Shown in pieces: positions 8,893-17,624 of a stretch of 52,329 bases of DNA (positions within the stretch are counted from its first letter, which is position 1; each line of letters starts with the position of its first letter). The DNA is from Lutibacter sp. (GTDB taxonomy: Bacteria > Bacteroidota > Bacteroidia > Flavobacteriales > Flavobacteriaceae). Under the pieces are notes generated by a model. That model did not search any database, was not told the origin of the DNA, and saw only the letters and a list, made by a program, of their open reading frames with translations. Both the position numbers and the translations under genes were made by a program. Location of the stretch: the NCBI GenBank assembly GCA_030694935.1, contig JAUYUA010000025.1:1-52329 (forward strand). Direction: 5' to 3'.

Positions 8893-9644
8893 ATCTCTTT
8901 GATATCTGCCATATTTACCCAACCAATTTTACCGTCGGCCAGTTTAATTTTTTTCCAGTTGGAAAGTTCATCCAAAATAGTCACTTTGGTTCCTTCGTGA
9001 AGTTCAAAAACGGTTTCACCATCTAAAGACGGGGAATTTTTTATCTCACTTTTTGGCGAAAAAATAATGGCACTTCTGCTTTTTTGAATGGTTTCGTAGT
9101 TGCTGTAGGCAAAAATTACCGTGACTGTCATTACAAAAAAAGCAAAAATTGTGATGTTAAAATACAATATTTTTCTTTTTGGAGAAGAAGAAAAATAATA
9201 CAACAAAAATAGCAACGCCGCTAAAAACGAAGCGGTTACCGCTAAAATTGCCCAAGTATTATACGTTAATTTCTGAATTACATTTGAGGAAAACCGCTGT
9301 AAAAATGTTTTTGGCAAATCTTCAATAACATCAATGGTCATGCGCTTTGCAAATACCAGATTATTTGAAGCATCGTGGTTCATTGGATTTATTTTTAACG
9401 CTTTCTCATAGTAATAAATAGAAGGCGCCACTTTGTTCAATTTGTAATAACTGTTGCCCAAGTTAAAAAACAAATCATCCGATTCCAGTCCGTTTTTTTC
9501 AATGTTTAAATACAATTCAATGGCTTTGGAATATTGTCCGTTTTTGTACAAATCATTTGCCTCTGAAAACAATTCATTTGAAGTTTGTGCAAAAGAAATG
9601 TACCCAAAAAATAACACCATTGTAAAAATAAATCTCCTTTTCAT
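8889..9644 (-). CDS. batE: BatE: TPR plus SH3-like membrane protein
   Basis: Starts at 9644 (MKRRFIFTMVLFFGYISFAQ, signal peptide), one base after the batD stop; a TTG at 9662 is rejected. 251 residues. Two or three TPR-like helices pairs (about 25-100: LFSEANDLYKNGQYSKAIELYLN, FFNLGNSYYKLNKVAPSIYYYEKAL) lie before two membrane helices (about 125-150 and 158-180). A C-terminal SH3-like domain follows (about 190-250, ending DELSNWKKIKLADGKIGWVNMADIKEI). It is the last gene of the Bat operon. The Bat complex is envelope-associated; in Bacteroides it was named for aerotolerance, but its mechanism is unknown. Confidence 0.92.
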   Translation of the reverse strand: MKRRFIFTMVLFFGYISFAQTSNELFSEANDLYKNGQYSKAIELYLNIEKNGLESDDLFFNLGNSYYKLNKVAPSIYYYEKALKINPMNHDASNNLVFAKRMTIDVIEDLPKTFLQRFSSNVIQKLTYNTWAILAVTASFLAALLFLLYYFSSSPKRKILYFNITIFAFFVMTVTVIFAYSNYETIQKSRSAIIFSPKSEIKNSPSLDGETVFELHEGTKVTILDELSNWKKIKLADGKIGWVNMADIKEI

Positions 9645-9645
9645 A

Positions 9646-11412
9646 TTACAACTGTTTATCAATTTCAGTTAATATTTCTACGGTTTTTTCATACTCATTC
9701 TTCATCATAACATCCGTTGTTGGCGTGTAACGCGCAAAATCACAATCGTTTAAAACGGTTATGAATTCTTTAATTGTGTTGGCGTCAACTCCTTTATTTT
9801 GCAATAATTCCGCAATTTTTTCTTTGGAAATTTCAGAAGTTTCAATCTGAAGTTTTGCTTTTAAAAAGTTATGAAGCGCTTTTTCCAAGGCAATATAAAA
9901 AGCTTCTTTTTTGCCCAATTGTTTTTTGGCTTCCGACAAATATTTACGTGCCAATCTGTTGGCATTTCTAATTTTATTTCCAAAAATATCTCCTGCACGT
10001 TTTGAGCGTTTTTTTCCGATAATTATTCCAATTGGAATCGCTAAAAACGGCAGTAGCAACAATAAATAAAATTCGGTTGAATGCAGAAAATCATTTTTTA
10101 TAATGGGCTTAAGCTTGGTTTCCAAAGCAATAAACTGGAAATTATTTCCATTTGAAACTACATTTTTTTTGAAAGTTCCGGCAGAGTCATTATTGACAAA
10201 AGGAAGGTCCTTGCCTTCGGTAACTTCCACAAAAACAGCCTCGGCCAAGATGGTGTAATATTTTTCTTCTTTCGGATTGAAATAGGAAAATGTGACTTCC
10301 GGAATTTTATATTTTCCCTTAAACTGGGGCACCACCGTGTAAGCATCAGAAACAGATCCTCGCAAACCGCTTAACGAAGTGGTCACCTCTTCCTTGTGTT
10401 CTGGCGTGTAAGCTTCCAATTCGGCCGGCGTAACTATTTTAGGGATTTCAAATAATTTTAAATTACCGCTTCCTTTTACTTCAACTTTTATTTGGGCTGC
10501 ATCATTTGCTTTTAATACATTTTTATCGGCCGAAACAGTGAACTGAAATTCACCTACCGCTCCTGAAAAACCTTCGGGCTTTCCTGCTTCAGGCAATGCT
10601 TTCACCCTCACTTTTCTAACATCCGATGCTGTTGAATAACTTATATTTCTGGTAATCATATTTCCAAAAAAATCGCCTCTTCCGGTTGGAATCCCCACTG
10701 AAAAGTCCATTTTCATAGGTTCAATGATTAATTCTCCAGAGCGTTGAGGAATTAGCACGGCTCTTTTAAGGACTAAAAACCGATAATCCTCGCCATTGTA
10801 TTTTCCGTTTTGGACATTGATATCGGTCACTTCAATATCTTGGTTCCAAAAGCCATTGTATTGCGGAGATTCACTAACCCGCCAATCGTTTACGCTGATG
10901 TTTTGACTTACAAATAACTTATAAACCACATAAATTCCTTCACCAACATACGGATTTAAATTAGACACTTCCGCAACCAAATGGATATTTTGCTGTGCAA
11001 CATATTCGGGATTGTTAGGGTCTTTTGGGATTTCTATGGATTTTGAAACTGATATTTTTACTGCATTTGATTTTACAATTTCATCGTTATACTCTATCGT
11101 GGCCGCATCAATAATAAATTCGCCTTCTTTTTTTGGTTCGATAATATAAATGTATGTTTGAGAATAGCTTGCTTTTCCGTTAATCCAAGATTGGCTTACA
11201 GATGAACTTGGACCACCCACCACTTTAAAATCGGCAAATGATGGCGGTTTAAAATTGTCGGCACCTTGCTTGTCAACAGAAAATTCAATTCTAAATCGCT
11301 CGTTTAAACCCAAATTGGTTTTACTCACAGAAGTTTTAAACTCCACCTGAGCCAAAAGCACTTGTGAAGCAAACGCTAAAATTGTAAATATGTAAAACTT
11401 TGCACTCTTCAT
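9646..11412 (-). CDS. batD: BatD: multi-domain periplasmic/membrane protein
   Basis: 588 residues from the ATG at 11412 (MKSAKFYIFTILAFASQVLLAQ, signal peptide). A longer open frame to 11466 would run into batC and is rejected. BatD has a chain of beta-sandwich repeats: VEFKTSVSKTNLGLNERFRIEFSV starts the first, and later repeats begin around LNPYVGEGIYVVYKLF and VSADKNVLKANDAAQIKVEV. One membrane helix lies near residue 455-475 (FYLLLLLPFLAIPIGIIIGK), followed by a basic cytoplasmic tail. It is thought to be a scaffold of the Bat complex beside the VWA proteins BatA and BatB. The stop is one base from the batE start. Confidence 0.93.
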   Translation of the reverse strand: MKSAKFYIFTILAFASQVLLAQVEFKTSVSKTNLGLNERFRIEFSVDKQGADNFKPPSFADFKVVGGPSSSVSQSWINGKASYSQTYIYIIEPKKEGEFIIDAATIEYNDEIVKSNAVKISVSKSIEIPKDPNNPEYVAQQNIHLVAEVSNLNPYVGEGIYVVYKLFVSQNISVNDWRVSESPQYNGFWNQDIEVTDINVQNGKYNGEDYRFLVLKRAVLIPQRSGELIIEPMKMDFSVGIPTGRGDFFGNMITRNISYSTASDVRKVRVKALPEAGKPEGFSGAVGEFQFTVSADKNVLKANDAAQIKVEVKGSGNLKLFEIPKIVTPAELEAYTPEHKEEVTTSLSGLRGSVSDAYTVVPQFKGKYKIPEVTFSYFNPKEEKYYTILAEAVFVEVTEGKDLPFVNNDSAGTFKKNVVSNGNNFQFIALETKLKPIIKNDFLHSTEFYLLLLLPFLAIPIGIIIGKKRSKRAGDIFGNKIRNANRLARKYLSEAKKQLGKKEAFYIALEKALHNFLKAKLQIETSEISKEKIAELLQNKGVDANTIKEFITVLNDCDFARYTPTTDVMMKNEYEKTVEILTEIDKQL

Positions 11413-11416
11413 TTTT

Positions 11417-12202
11417 TTACCAGTCCTTTTCTTGTTTAATTTTTTGGCCTCTTGCTTTTTGGGCATTCAATTTCTTTTGCGTTTTGTTTTCTTCATTGTT
11501 CATTGCCTCCAGCAATTGCTTCATTTGTTCAGGCGACAACTGATTTGGTCTTGGTTTCTGATTTTGCGGATCGTCTTTGTCTTTTTTAGGATCGCCTTTG
11601 TCATCTTCTTTGTCTTTTCCCTTGTCTTTATCTTTGTCTTTTTCGTCCTTTTTATCTTTATCGTCGCCTTCCTTATCTTTTTGATCTTTATTTTTATCGT
11701 CTTTATTATCGTCCTTTTTATCTTTATTGTCCTTATTGTCTTTGTCTTGCTGATTTTTCAATAATTTCTGGGCCATTGCCAAATTATAACGCGTTTCTTC
11801 ATCTTTGGAATTATTGCGCATCGAATTTTTATAGGCATCAACAGCTTTATCATATTGTTTTTCTTTCATAAAGGAATTTCCCATATTGTGAAAAATTTCG
11901 GCTTTGCTCATTTTATTCGGCGCTATTTTTTCTGCCAAATCATATTGAAAAACCGCTTCTTTATTTTGGTTTTTCTGGTAAATGGTATTTGCCAGATTAT
12001 AGGACGCTTTTGCGTAATTCGGATTTTTATCCAACGCTTTTTTATAGGCAATTTCAGCTTCTTCAAATTTTAGCTGATTGTATAATTCGTTACCTTCTCT
12101 CACGTCTTTTCTTGCTTCTCGTTCCAGATCTTTTGGATCTTTTTGCTGAGAAAACATTAAAGATGTAATGCTTAAAAACAGGATGAAAATGCTATTTCTC
12201 AT
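11417..12202 (-). CDS. batC: BatC: TPR protein with Lys/Asp-rich tail
   Basis: 261 residues with signal peptide MRNSIFILFLSITSLMFSQQ. Three TPR units span about 35-145 (LYNQLKFEEAEIAYKKALDKNPNYAKASYNLA, AEIFHNMGNSFMKEKQYDKAVDAYKNSM). A long low-complexity region (about 150-215) is almost only K, D, E, G, N. A conserved end follows (PNQLSPEQMKQLLEAMNNEE). This matches BatC architecture. The tail is encoded by gtctttatctttgtct-type repeats on the plus strand, which make misleading hydrophobic frames on the opposite strand. The start overlaps the end of batB by 11 bp, so the two are translationally coupled. Confidence 0.92.
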   Translation of the reverse strand: MRNSIFILFLSITSLMFSQQKDPKDLEREARKDVREGNELYNQLKFEEAEIAYKKALDKNPNYAKASYNLANTIYQKNQNKEAVFQYDLAEKIAPNKMSKAEIFHNMGNSFMKEKQYDKAVDAYKNSMRNNSKDEETRYNLAMAQKLLKNQQDKDNKDNKDKKDDNKDDKNKDQKDKEGDDKDKKDEKDKDKDKGKDKEDDKGDPKKDKDDPQNQKPRPNQLSPEQMKQLLEAMNNEENKTQKKLNAQKARGQKIKQEKDW

Positions 12203-13226
12203 TGAATAAATTTAATTTTTGAACCCATTTTGTTTTCTTTTCCAGCAATGTTACGTCAATAATTAACAACAACAACCCGATGCCCAAAAACCACTGAAAC
12301 TGATCTTCATAATCTGAAAATTGCTTGGTTTCAAATTCATTTTTTTCGGCTTTTTCCAAAACCTCTTTAATGGTGGCAATGGTTTCTTGTGTTTTATTTC
12401 CGTTGATGTATTTTCCGTTTCCTACGTTGGCAATATCTCTTAAAATTTGTTCGTTTAGTTGGGTGACAACCACCGTTCCTTCATTGTTTTTTTTATAGGC
12501 AACAACCTTTCCGTTATCTTTTAGCGGAATTGGACCTCCTTTTGCGGTTCCAATGCCGACAGTGTATATTTTTATGCCTTTTTTGGCAGCTTCTTTGGCC
12601 AAGTCCAAGGTGTTTTCCTGGTGATCTTCGCCATCGGAAACAATCACTAAAAACCGATTGGTTTGCTCGTCATTGTCATAATAGGAAAGCGCGCGTTCAA
12701 TTGCATCATTTATGGCCGTTCCCTGATTGGAAACCATCTCTGTATTTGCATTTTGAAGAAACATTTTTGCCGCGGCATAATCCGTTGTAATCGGAAGCAG
12801 CGGGTACGAACTTCCTGCATAAATAATAATGCCTATTCTGTCGCTCCCCAAGTTTTCTATCACTTTGGTGATAATTTGCTTGGCTTTTTCCAAACGATTT
12901 GGCGCAATATCTTCGGCCACCATACTTTTTGATACATCCAAGGCAAAAACAATGTCAACACCCTGGCGTTTTACCGTTTCCAGTTTTGTTCCCATTTTTG
13001 GGTTAGCCAATGAAATAATCAGAAAAAACAAGGCAAAACAAAATACAACTAACTTTAAAAACGATTTAAACGTTGATTTTTCCGGACTTAATTTTTGAAT
13101 TAATTTAGGATCCGCAAATCGTTTTTGAATGCGTTTTTTCCACCAAAGCACCAATAGAAACAACACAACTATTGCAGGAATAATTGCCAAATAATAAAAA
13201 TATGTCGGTTCTTCTATTTGATACAT
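12192..13226 (-). CDS. batB: BatB: membrane-anchored von Willebrand factor A protein
   Basis: 344 residues. Two N-terminal membrane helices (about 10-30 and 55-75), a VWA domain (about 88-285) and a C-terminal helix (near 313-333). The metal-ion-dependent adhesion site is intact: D97-V-S-K-S101, the Thr in NQGTAINDAI and the Asp in VSDGEDHQEN. VWA proteins bind ligands through a divalent metal; here the partner is presumably within the Bat complex. It follows batA after an 82-bp gap (13227-13308) in which I see no gene. It overlaps batC by 11 bp. Confidence 0.94.
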   Translation of the reverse strand: MYQIEEPTYFYYLAIIPAIVVLFLLVLWWKKRIQKRFADPKLIQKLSPEKSTFKSFLKLVVFCFALFFLIISLANPKMGTKLETVKRQGVDIVFALDVSKSMVAEDIAPNRLEKAKQIITKVIENLGSDRIGIIIYAGSSYPLLPITTDYAAAKMFLQNANTEMVSNQGTAINDAIERALSYYDNDEQTNRFLVIVSDGEDHQENTLDLAKEAAKKGIKIYTVGIGTAKGGPIPLKDNGKVVAYKKNNEGTVVVTQLNEQILRDIANVGNGKYINGNKTQETIATIKEVLEKAEKNEFETKQFSDYEDQFQWFLGIGLLLLIIDVTLLEKKTKWVQKLNLFNEK

Positions 13227-13308
13227 TTCTTTTTGATATTTAATCTTTTAACTGATGAATCTGTATTTGTTATGGTCTATTTTTTAAACGCCTAAACAAC
13301 TCAACAAT

Positions 13309-14316
13309 CTATATAAAACTTCTAAAAACTGTGTTCTTCAAGGCAAATTCCATCAACAAAAGAAAACCCGCCAATAAAACCAGAAATCTATATTTTTCCT
13401 GATAATTGTAATACTTAAACTCTTCCACTTCTGTTCTTTCCAATTTATTAATTTCGTCGTAAATTGCTTTTAGCTTTAAATTGTCCGTTGCCCTAAAATA
13501 AATTCCGCCGGTTTGCTGAGCGATGTATTGCAATAATTTATCATCAATTTCAACCAAAGAATTTTTAAACAATATTTCTCCCGATGTTGGGTCTTTTGCA
13601 TAAGGAAACGGCGCTGTTCCGTTGGTTCCAATTCCTATGGTGTAGACTTTTATTCCTTCACCAACCGCCAATTCAGTGGCTGTTTTAGGATCAACAAATC
13701 CGGTATTGTTAACGCCATCTGTCAATAAAATAATCACTTTGCTTTTGGCTTTGCTTTCTTTTAATCGGTTAACTGCCGAGCCCAATCCCATTCCAATGGC
13801 TGTTCCGCCGTCGAGTTCTCCCCATTTAAGCTCGGAAAGCGTGCTCATTACTATTCTTTTATCGCTGGTAATTGGCGTTTGTGTATAGCTTTCGCCTGCA
13901 TAAACAACAATCCCTATTCTGTCATTCGGACGCTGATTTACAAATTCGGCCGCCACTACTTTTAAGGCTTCCAGCCGGTTTGGTTTTAAATCGCGCGCCA
14001 GCATACTTGCCGAAACGTCAATGGCCATCACAATATCAATTCCTTTGTTTGTTTTGGTATTTTGGCTCATTTGAACTGTTCTTGGGCGCGCCAAAGCAAC
14101 AATTAATGAGGCAATTGCCAGCAATCTCAATACATAAAGCAACGGTTTCAATTTCGACCAAATTGAAGGTTTTGCTTCAAATCCTTTTGTGCTCGAAATA
14201 GTCAATGCTGCACTGTCGTCTTTTCGTATTAAAAAGTACCAAATAGCCAGCAATGGTATCAGCACCAATAACCATAAAAACTGCGGATGTAAAAACTCAA
14301 AATTATTCCACTTCAT
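13309..14316 (-). CDS. batA: BatA: membrane-anchored von Willebrand factor A protein
   Basis: 335 residues, with the same layout as BatB: helices near 13-30 and 57-76, a VWA domain from about 92 to 285, and a final helix near 310-325. The metal site motif is D100-V-S-A-S104, with Thr in GGTAIGMGL and Asp in LTDGVNNTG. BatA and BatB are paralogues that probably form a pair in the inner membrane with their VWA domains in the periplasm. The start overlaps the preceding gene by 14 bp. Part of the moxR-led operon. Confidence 0.94.
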   Translation of the reverse strand: MKWNNFEFLHPQFLWLLVLIPLLAIWYFLIRKDDSAALTISSTKGFEAKPSIWSKLKPLLYVLRLLAIASLIVALARPRTVQMSQNTKTNKGIDIVMAIDVSASMLARDLKPNRLEALKVVAAEFVNQRPNDRIGIVVYAGESYTQTPITSDKRIVMSTLSELKWGELDGGTAIGMGLGSAVNRLKESKAKSKVIILLTDGVNNTGFVDPKTATELAVGEGIKVYTIGIGTNGTAPFPYAKDPTSGEILFKNSLVEIDDKLLQYIAQQTGGIYFRATDNLKLKAIYDEINKLERTEVEEFKYYNYQEKYRFLVLLAGFLLLMEFALKNTVFRSFI

Positions 14317-15214
14317 TTTTTGTTTCTTTTACCGGTTTTAAATTTTGTAAAATACGTTCAGACAAATTTCTGTGCGCTTTTATTTCTTCAACAATTGGTT
14401 TTGATTTTGCGAATTTCACCATATCGGCGCTTTCCAACACCTCTTTTAACTGTTGAATTGTTTCCTTTGAAATTCCCAATTTGCTCGACTCATTAAAATC
14501 GTTGATGGTGTCAATCAATTCGTTGGTGGTCGATTCCAACGCGGGAATATAAATGTCTTTTTCAATATAGGTTCTTACAATATCCGTAAGTTCCGTGTAA
14601 TATGTTTTTATTTTGTTTTGCTGAAGCAGTTGCTTTTCGTCCAATTCTTTTAGACGTTGCAGCGCTTCCTGAATTGGAGCAATCACCACAATTACTTCTT
14701 CTTTTTTCTCTTTCTTTCTGAAAATGAAATACAACGCTGTGGCAATGATCGCTAAAATCAGCAAAATCCACCAAAGCATCGGTTTGTAATCGTCAAATGT
14801 TTTTGGCTCGCTTTTAATGGCTTTTATGGGAAACATTTGCTGCTTTAAGGTATCCACTTTAACCGTGGCAACGCTCACCAGCAATGAATCGGTGAAAAAT
14901 ATTTTGTTGTTAATAAGCACCTGTTGTTTTGGTATGGTATAACGTCCGCTGTCAAAACTTGTAAGCACATATTTTTTTTCGTAGGTGTCTTTTAAAGTAT
15001 CCACCGCAAAAGATTCCACCACCTCAACTTTTCCCAAGCTGTCTGACTGAAATTTCGGAAACACAACTTTGCCGGTCTTATTTACCGATATTTTATATTG
15101 AATATGCTCGCCAATTCTAATGGCGGCGGTATCTATAGTAATTTTCACCGGATTTTCCTGTGCGAAACCTATAAAACCAATTAAAAATAATATATAAACT
15201 ATCCGTTTTTTCAT
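14303..15214 (-). CDS. Bat-operon membrane protein (BatD-like N-terminus, DUF4381-like tail)
   Basis: 303 residues. Signal peptide (MKKRIVYILFLIGFIGFAQ), then a beta-sandwich domain resembling BatD repeats (VKITIDTAAIRIGEHIQYKISV). One membrane helix lies near 147-165 (MLWWILLILAIIATALYFIF). The cytoplasmic alpha-helical tail contains YYTELTDIVRTYIEKDIYIPALESTTNEL, which is like the DUF4381-type proteins found between DUF58 and VWA genes. The 14-bp overlap with batA suggests coupled translation and a role in the same complex. I infer function from position only. Confidence 0.82.
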   Translation of the reverse strand: MKKRIVYILFLIGFIGFAQENPVKITIDTAAIRIGEHIQYKISVNKTGKVVFPKFQSDSLGKVEVVESFAVDTLKDTYEKKYVLTSFDSGRYTIPKQQVLINNKIFFTDSLLVSVATVKVDTLKQQMFPIKAIKSEPKTFDDYKPMLWWILLILAIIATALYFIFRKKEKKEEVIVVIAPIQEALQRLKELDEKQLLQQNKIKTYYTELTDIVRTYIEKDIYIPALESTTNELIDTINDFNESSKLGISKETIQQLKEVLESADMVKFAKSKPIVEEIKAHRNLSERILQNLKPVKETKNEVE

Positions 15215-15228
15215 TTAGTGTTCATTTG

Positions 15229-16101
15229 CTATTTAGCTCCTTTTCGCTTAAAATAACCCAATAATTTTTTAACATAACTTTCATCTATTTGGGAACTGAT
15301 CGTTCCCGATCCGCTATGTGTAAAAGATTTTTCAAAATAATCTACCGACTCCAGATAATGTGCTTTATAGCTATTTCTAACGCTTTTTGAAGCGGTATTC
15401 ACCAACATTGTTTTTCCTGTTTCGGCATCGCGCATAGGCACCATTCCCAGATTTGGAATTGAACTGTCGTGAATGTCATAAATCCTTATTCCGGTTACAT
15501 CGTGCTTTCTTCCAACAATTTTTAACGTATGGTTGTAATGCGCATCCATAAAATCGGAAAGGATAAAAACAATGGCTTTTTTCTTCATCACGCTTGAAAA
15601 AAACTTAAGTGCTTCATTTAAGTCTGTTTTTTTGCTTTGAGGCTTAAATTCAATCAATTCCCTGATAATTCTGAGCACGTGACTTTTTCCTTTTTTAGGC
15701 GGAATGTACAATTCCATTTGGTCTGAAAATAAAAGCAAACCAACTTTATCATTGTTCTGAATGGCCGAAAAAGCCAATGTTGCCGCTATTTCTGTAATGG
15801 TATCTCTTTTAAATTGTTGGGTGGTTCCAAAATATTCGGAGCCGCTGACATCGACCATTAAAACCATGGTCAACTCCCTTTCCTCCTCAAAAACCTTCAC
15901 ATAAGGTTCATTATAGCGTGCAGTCACATTCCAGTCAATTGCCCTGATATCGTCGCCGTATTGGTATTGTCTAACTTCAGAAAAAGTCATACCGCGTCCC
16001 TTGAACGAACTGTGGTATTCGCCAGAAAATATGTGATTAGACAAGCGGCGTGTCTTAATCTCAATTTTACGAACTTTTTTAAGTATTTCTTTAGTATCCA
16101 T
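15229..16101 (-). CDS. DUF58 domain protein of the Bat operon
   Basis: 290 residues, soluble. The N-terminal part has the DUF58 signature GEYHSSFKGRGMTFSEVRQYQYGDDIRAIDWNVTAR, followed by a VWA-like fold whose metal motif is degenerate (MVDVSGSEYFG). DUF58 proteins are almost always next to a MoxR ATPase, and the pair is regarded as a chaperone-like module acting on VWA proteins. Here that would be BatA/BatB just downstream. A 100-bp repeat-filled gap separates it from moxR, whereas the genes that follow are tightly packed. Confidence 0.93.
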   Translation of the reverse strand: MDTKEILKKVRKIEIKTRRLSNHIFSGEYHSSFKGRGMTFSEVRQYQYGDDIRAIDWNVTARYNEPYVKVFEEERELTMVLMVDVSGSEYFGTTQQFKRDTITEIAATLAFSAIQNNDKVGLLLFSDQMELYIPPKKGKSHVLRIIRELIEFKPQSKKTDLNEALKFFSSVMKKKAIVFILSDFMDAHYNHTLKIVGRKHDVTGIRIYDIHDSSIPNLGMVPMRDAETGKTMLVNTASKSVRNSYKAHYLESVDYFEKSFTHSGSGTISSQIDESYVKKLLGYFKRKGAK

Positions 16102-16108
16102 CTTTTTA

Positions 16109-16195
16109 AGTTTTCAGTATTCAGTTGCAGTTTCCAGTATTCAGCTGCAATAATAATTAAAAGCAACTGCAAACTGTAATTGTAAACTGTAGACT
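16109..16195. repeat. CAGTTT-type repeat between moxR and the DUF58 gene
   Basis: The gap contains ttttcagtattcagttgcag and tttccagtattcagctgcaa on one side and gcaactgcaaactg plus ttgtaaactgtagac on the other, forming an imperfect large inverted repeat. Same family as 1799-1980. It lies inside an operon, so it is transcribed and would fold into a hairpin between two reading frames. Confidence 0.7.
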
Positions 16196-16201
16196 ACAAT
16201 A

Positions 16202-17209
16202 CTACGGTACTTCAACTTCGTTCACAATTTTATTGATGATGTCTTCTGAAGTGATGTTTTCTGCTTCGGCTTCGTAAGTAACTCCGATTCTGTGACGCAA
16301 TACATCGTGCACAACAGCGCGAACATCTTCAGGAATTACGTAACCTCTGCGTTTTATGAAAGCGTAGCATTTGGCCGCAAGCGCCAAGTTGATGCTTCCG
16401 CGGGGAGAAGCGCCAAAACTTATCAAGCCTTTTAAATCGGGTAAATTATATTTTTCAGGAAAACGTGTGGCAAAAATAATATCGAGAATGTATTTTTCAA
16501 TTTTCTCATCCATATAAACTTCTCGCACCGCTTGTCTGGCTCTGATAATTTGATCAATGGAGGCAACTGAATTCACAACGCCATAAGTATCATTTAAATG
16601 TTGGCGCATAATTAATTGCTCTTCATCTAATTTCGGATAATTAATCACCGTTTTAAGCATAAACCTGTCAATTTGCGCTTCGGGCAACGGATATGTTCCT
16701 TCTTGTTCTATTGGGTTTTGGGTTGCCATCACCAAAAATGGTTCTTCCAATTTAAAAGTAGTGTCTCCAATGGTAATTTGGCGTTCCTGCATGGCTTCCA
16801 ACAAAGCGGACTGCACTTTTGCCGGCGCACGGTTAATCTCGTCAGCCAATACAAAATTTGCGAAAATTGGTCCTTTTTTGATGGAAAAATCATTTACTTT
16901 AATATTGTAAATCATAGTTCCAATCACATCGGCCGGCAACAAATCGGGCGTAAACTGAATTCTGCTGAACTTTCCTTGAACTGCTTTGGCCAAAGTGTTA
17001 ATTGCCAATGTTTTTGCCAAACCGGGAACACCTTCCAACAAAATATGTCCATTTCCCAACAATCCTATAAGCAATCTTTCAACCATATGTTTCTGGCCAA
17101 CAATCACTTTATTCATTTCCATCATCAACAAATCAACAAAGGCGCTTTCTCTTTCAATTTTTTCATTTATGGCCCTAATATCTACTGAAACGTTATTTTC
17201 TTCAATCAT
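16202..17209 (-). CDS. moxR: MoxR family AAA+ ATPase
   Basis: 335 residues from the ATG at 17209 (MIEENNVSVDIRAINEKIE); the frame is open to 17260 but the extra 17 residues are not needed. The Walker A motif is GVPGLAKT in HILLEGVPGLAKTLAIN. Walker B is VLADEINRAPAKVQSALLEAMQERQ, with the sensor region VMATQNPIEQEGTYPLPEAQIDRF. It is a hexameric chaperone-like ATPase that pairs with DUF58/VWA proteins. It is the first gene of the Bat operon; promoter elements must lie in the 415-bp divergent gap upstream (17210-17624). Confidence 0.95.
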   Translation of the reverse strand: MIEENNVSVDIRAINEKIERESAFVDLLMMEMNKVIVGQKHMVERLLIGLLGNGHILLEGVPGLAKTLAINTLAKAVQGKFSRIQFTPDLLPADVIGTMIYNIKVNDFSIKKGPIFANFVLADEINRAPAKVQSALLEAMQERQITIGDTTFKLEEPFLVMATQNPIEQEGTYPLPEAQIDRFMLKTVINYPKLDEEQLIMRQHLNDTYGVVNSVASIDQIIRARQAVREVYMDEKIEKYILDIIFATRFPEKYNLPDLKGLISFGASPRGSINLALAAKCYAFIKRRGYVIPEDVRAVVHDVLRHRIGVTYEAEAENITSEDIINKIVNEVEVP

Positions 17210-17624
17210 ATTTATTGTTTTAAAGGGGGTGAATTTAACATGCTTTATAATGCTATGCAAATAGCAGAATATTTTATTTAAATCTTGTTAAAAATTGGTT
17301 AAAAATAATAGCAAAATGTGAGGTTTAGTAAGATTTTAACAAGATAAGGCCTTCGGTAAAAAAAATAATCCAACAATAAAGAATCAAACCATCACATTTT
17401 AAAATAATATGGGTTTAAAAAATGTTATTCCAGACAAATTTACGACCCTTTAAAAATAAATAAAAGCCGGTATTTACATCTTTTTATTAATTTATTGGTA
17501 AGGTATGCTTACATAAATTATGTATTTATGACAAAATTTGATTTATCATTAACAATTTCTTAACTATCATTTGTCTGTATTGATTTTTTGTTTAATATTT
17601 GGCTTTACATAAAAAAACAAAATC
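17210..17624. other. Divergent intergenic region between moxR and the TonB-receptor gene
   Basis: 415 bp, AT-rich, with no convincing ORF or RNA gene. It must contain the promoter for the Bat operon (minus) and that of the receptor (plus). I see only one possible flavobacterial promoter (listed separately). Confidence 0.6.
17571..17601 (+). promoter_or_regulatory. Possible promoter of the TonB-dependent receptor
   Basis: TTG at 17571-17573, a 19-base spacer, then TAATATTTG (17593-17601), close to the Bacteroidota -33/-7 pattern TTG...TAnnTTTG but with one extra base inside the -7 box. It lies 24 bp before the ATG, so the leader would be short. Weak evidence. Confidence 0.3.

Noticed and set aside
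11432-11764. Plus-strand hydrophobic ORF of 110 residues
   Set aside because: It is the antisense of the Lys/Asp-rich tail of batC, where gtctttatc-like repeats leave open frames on the other strand.
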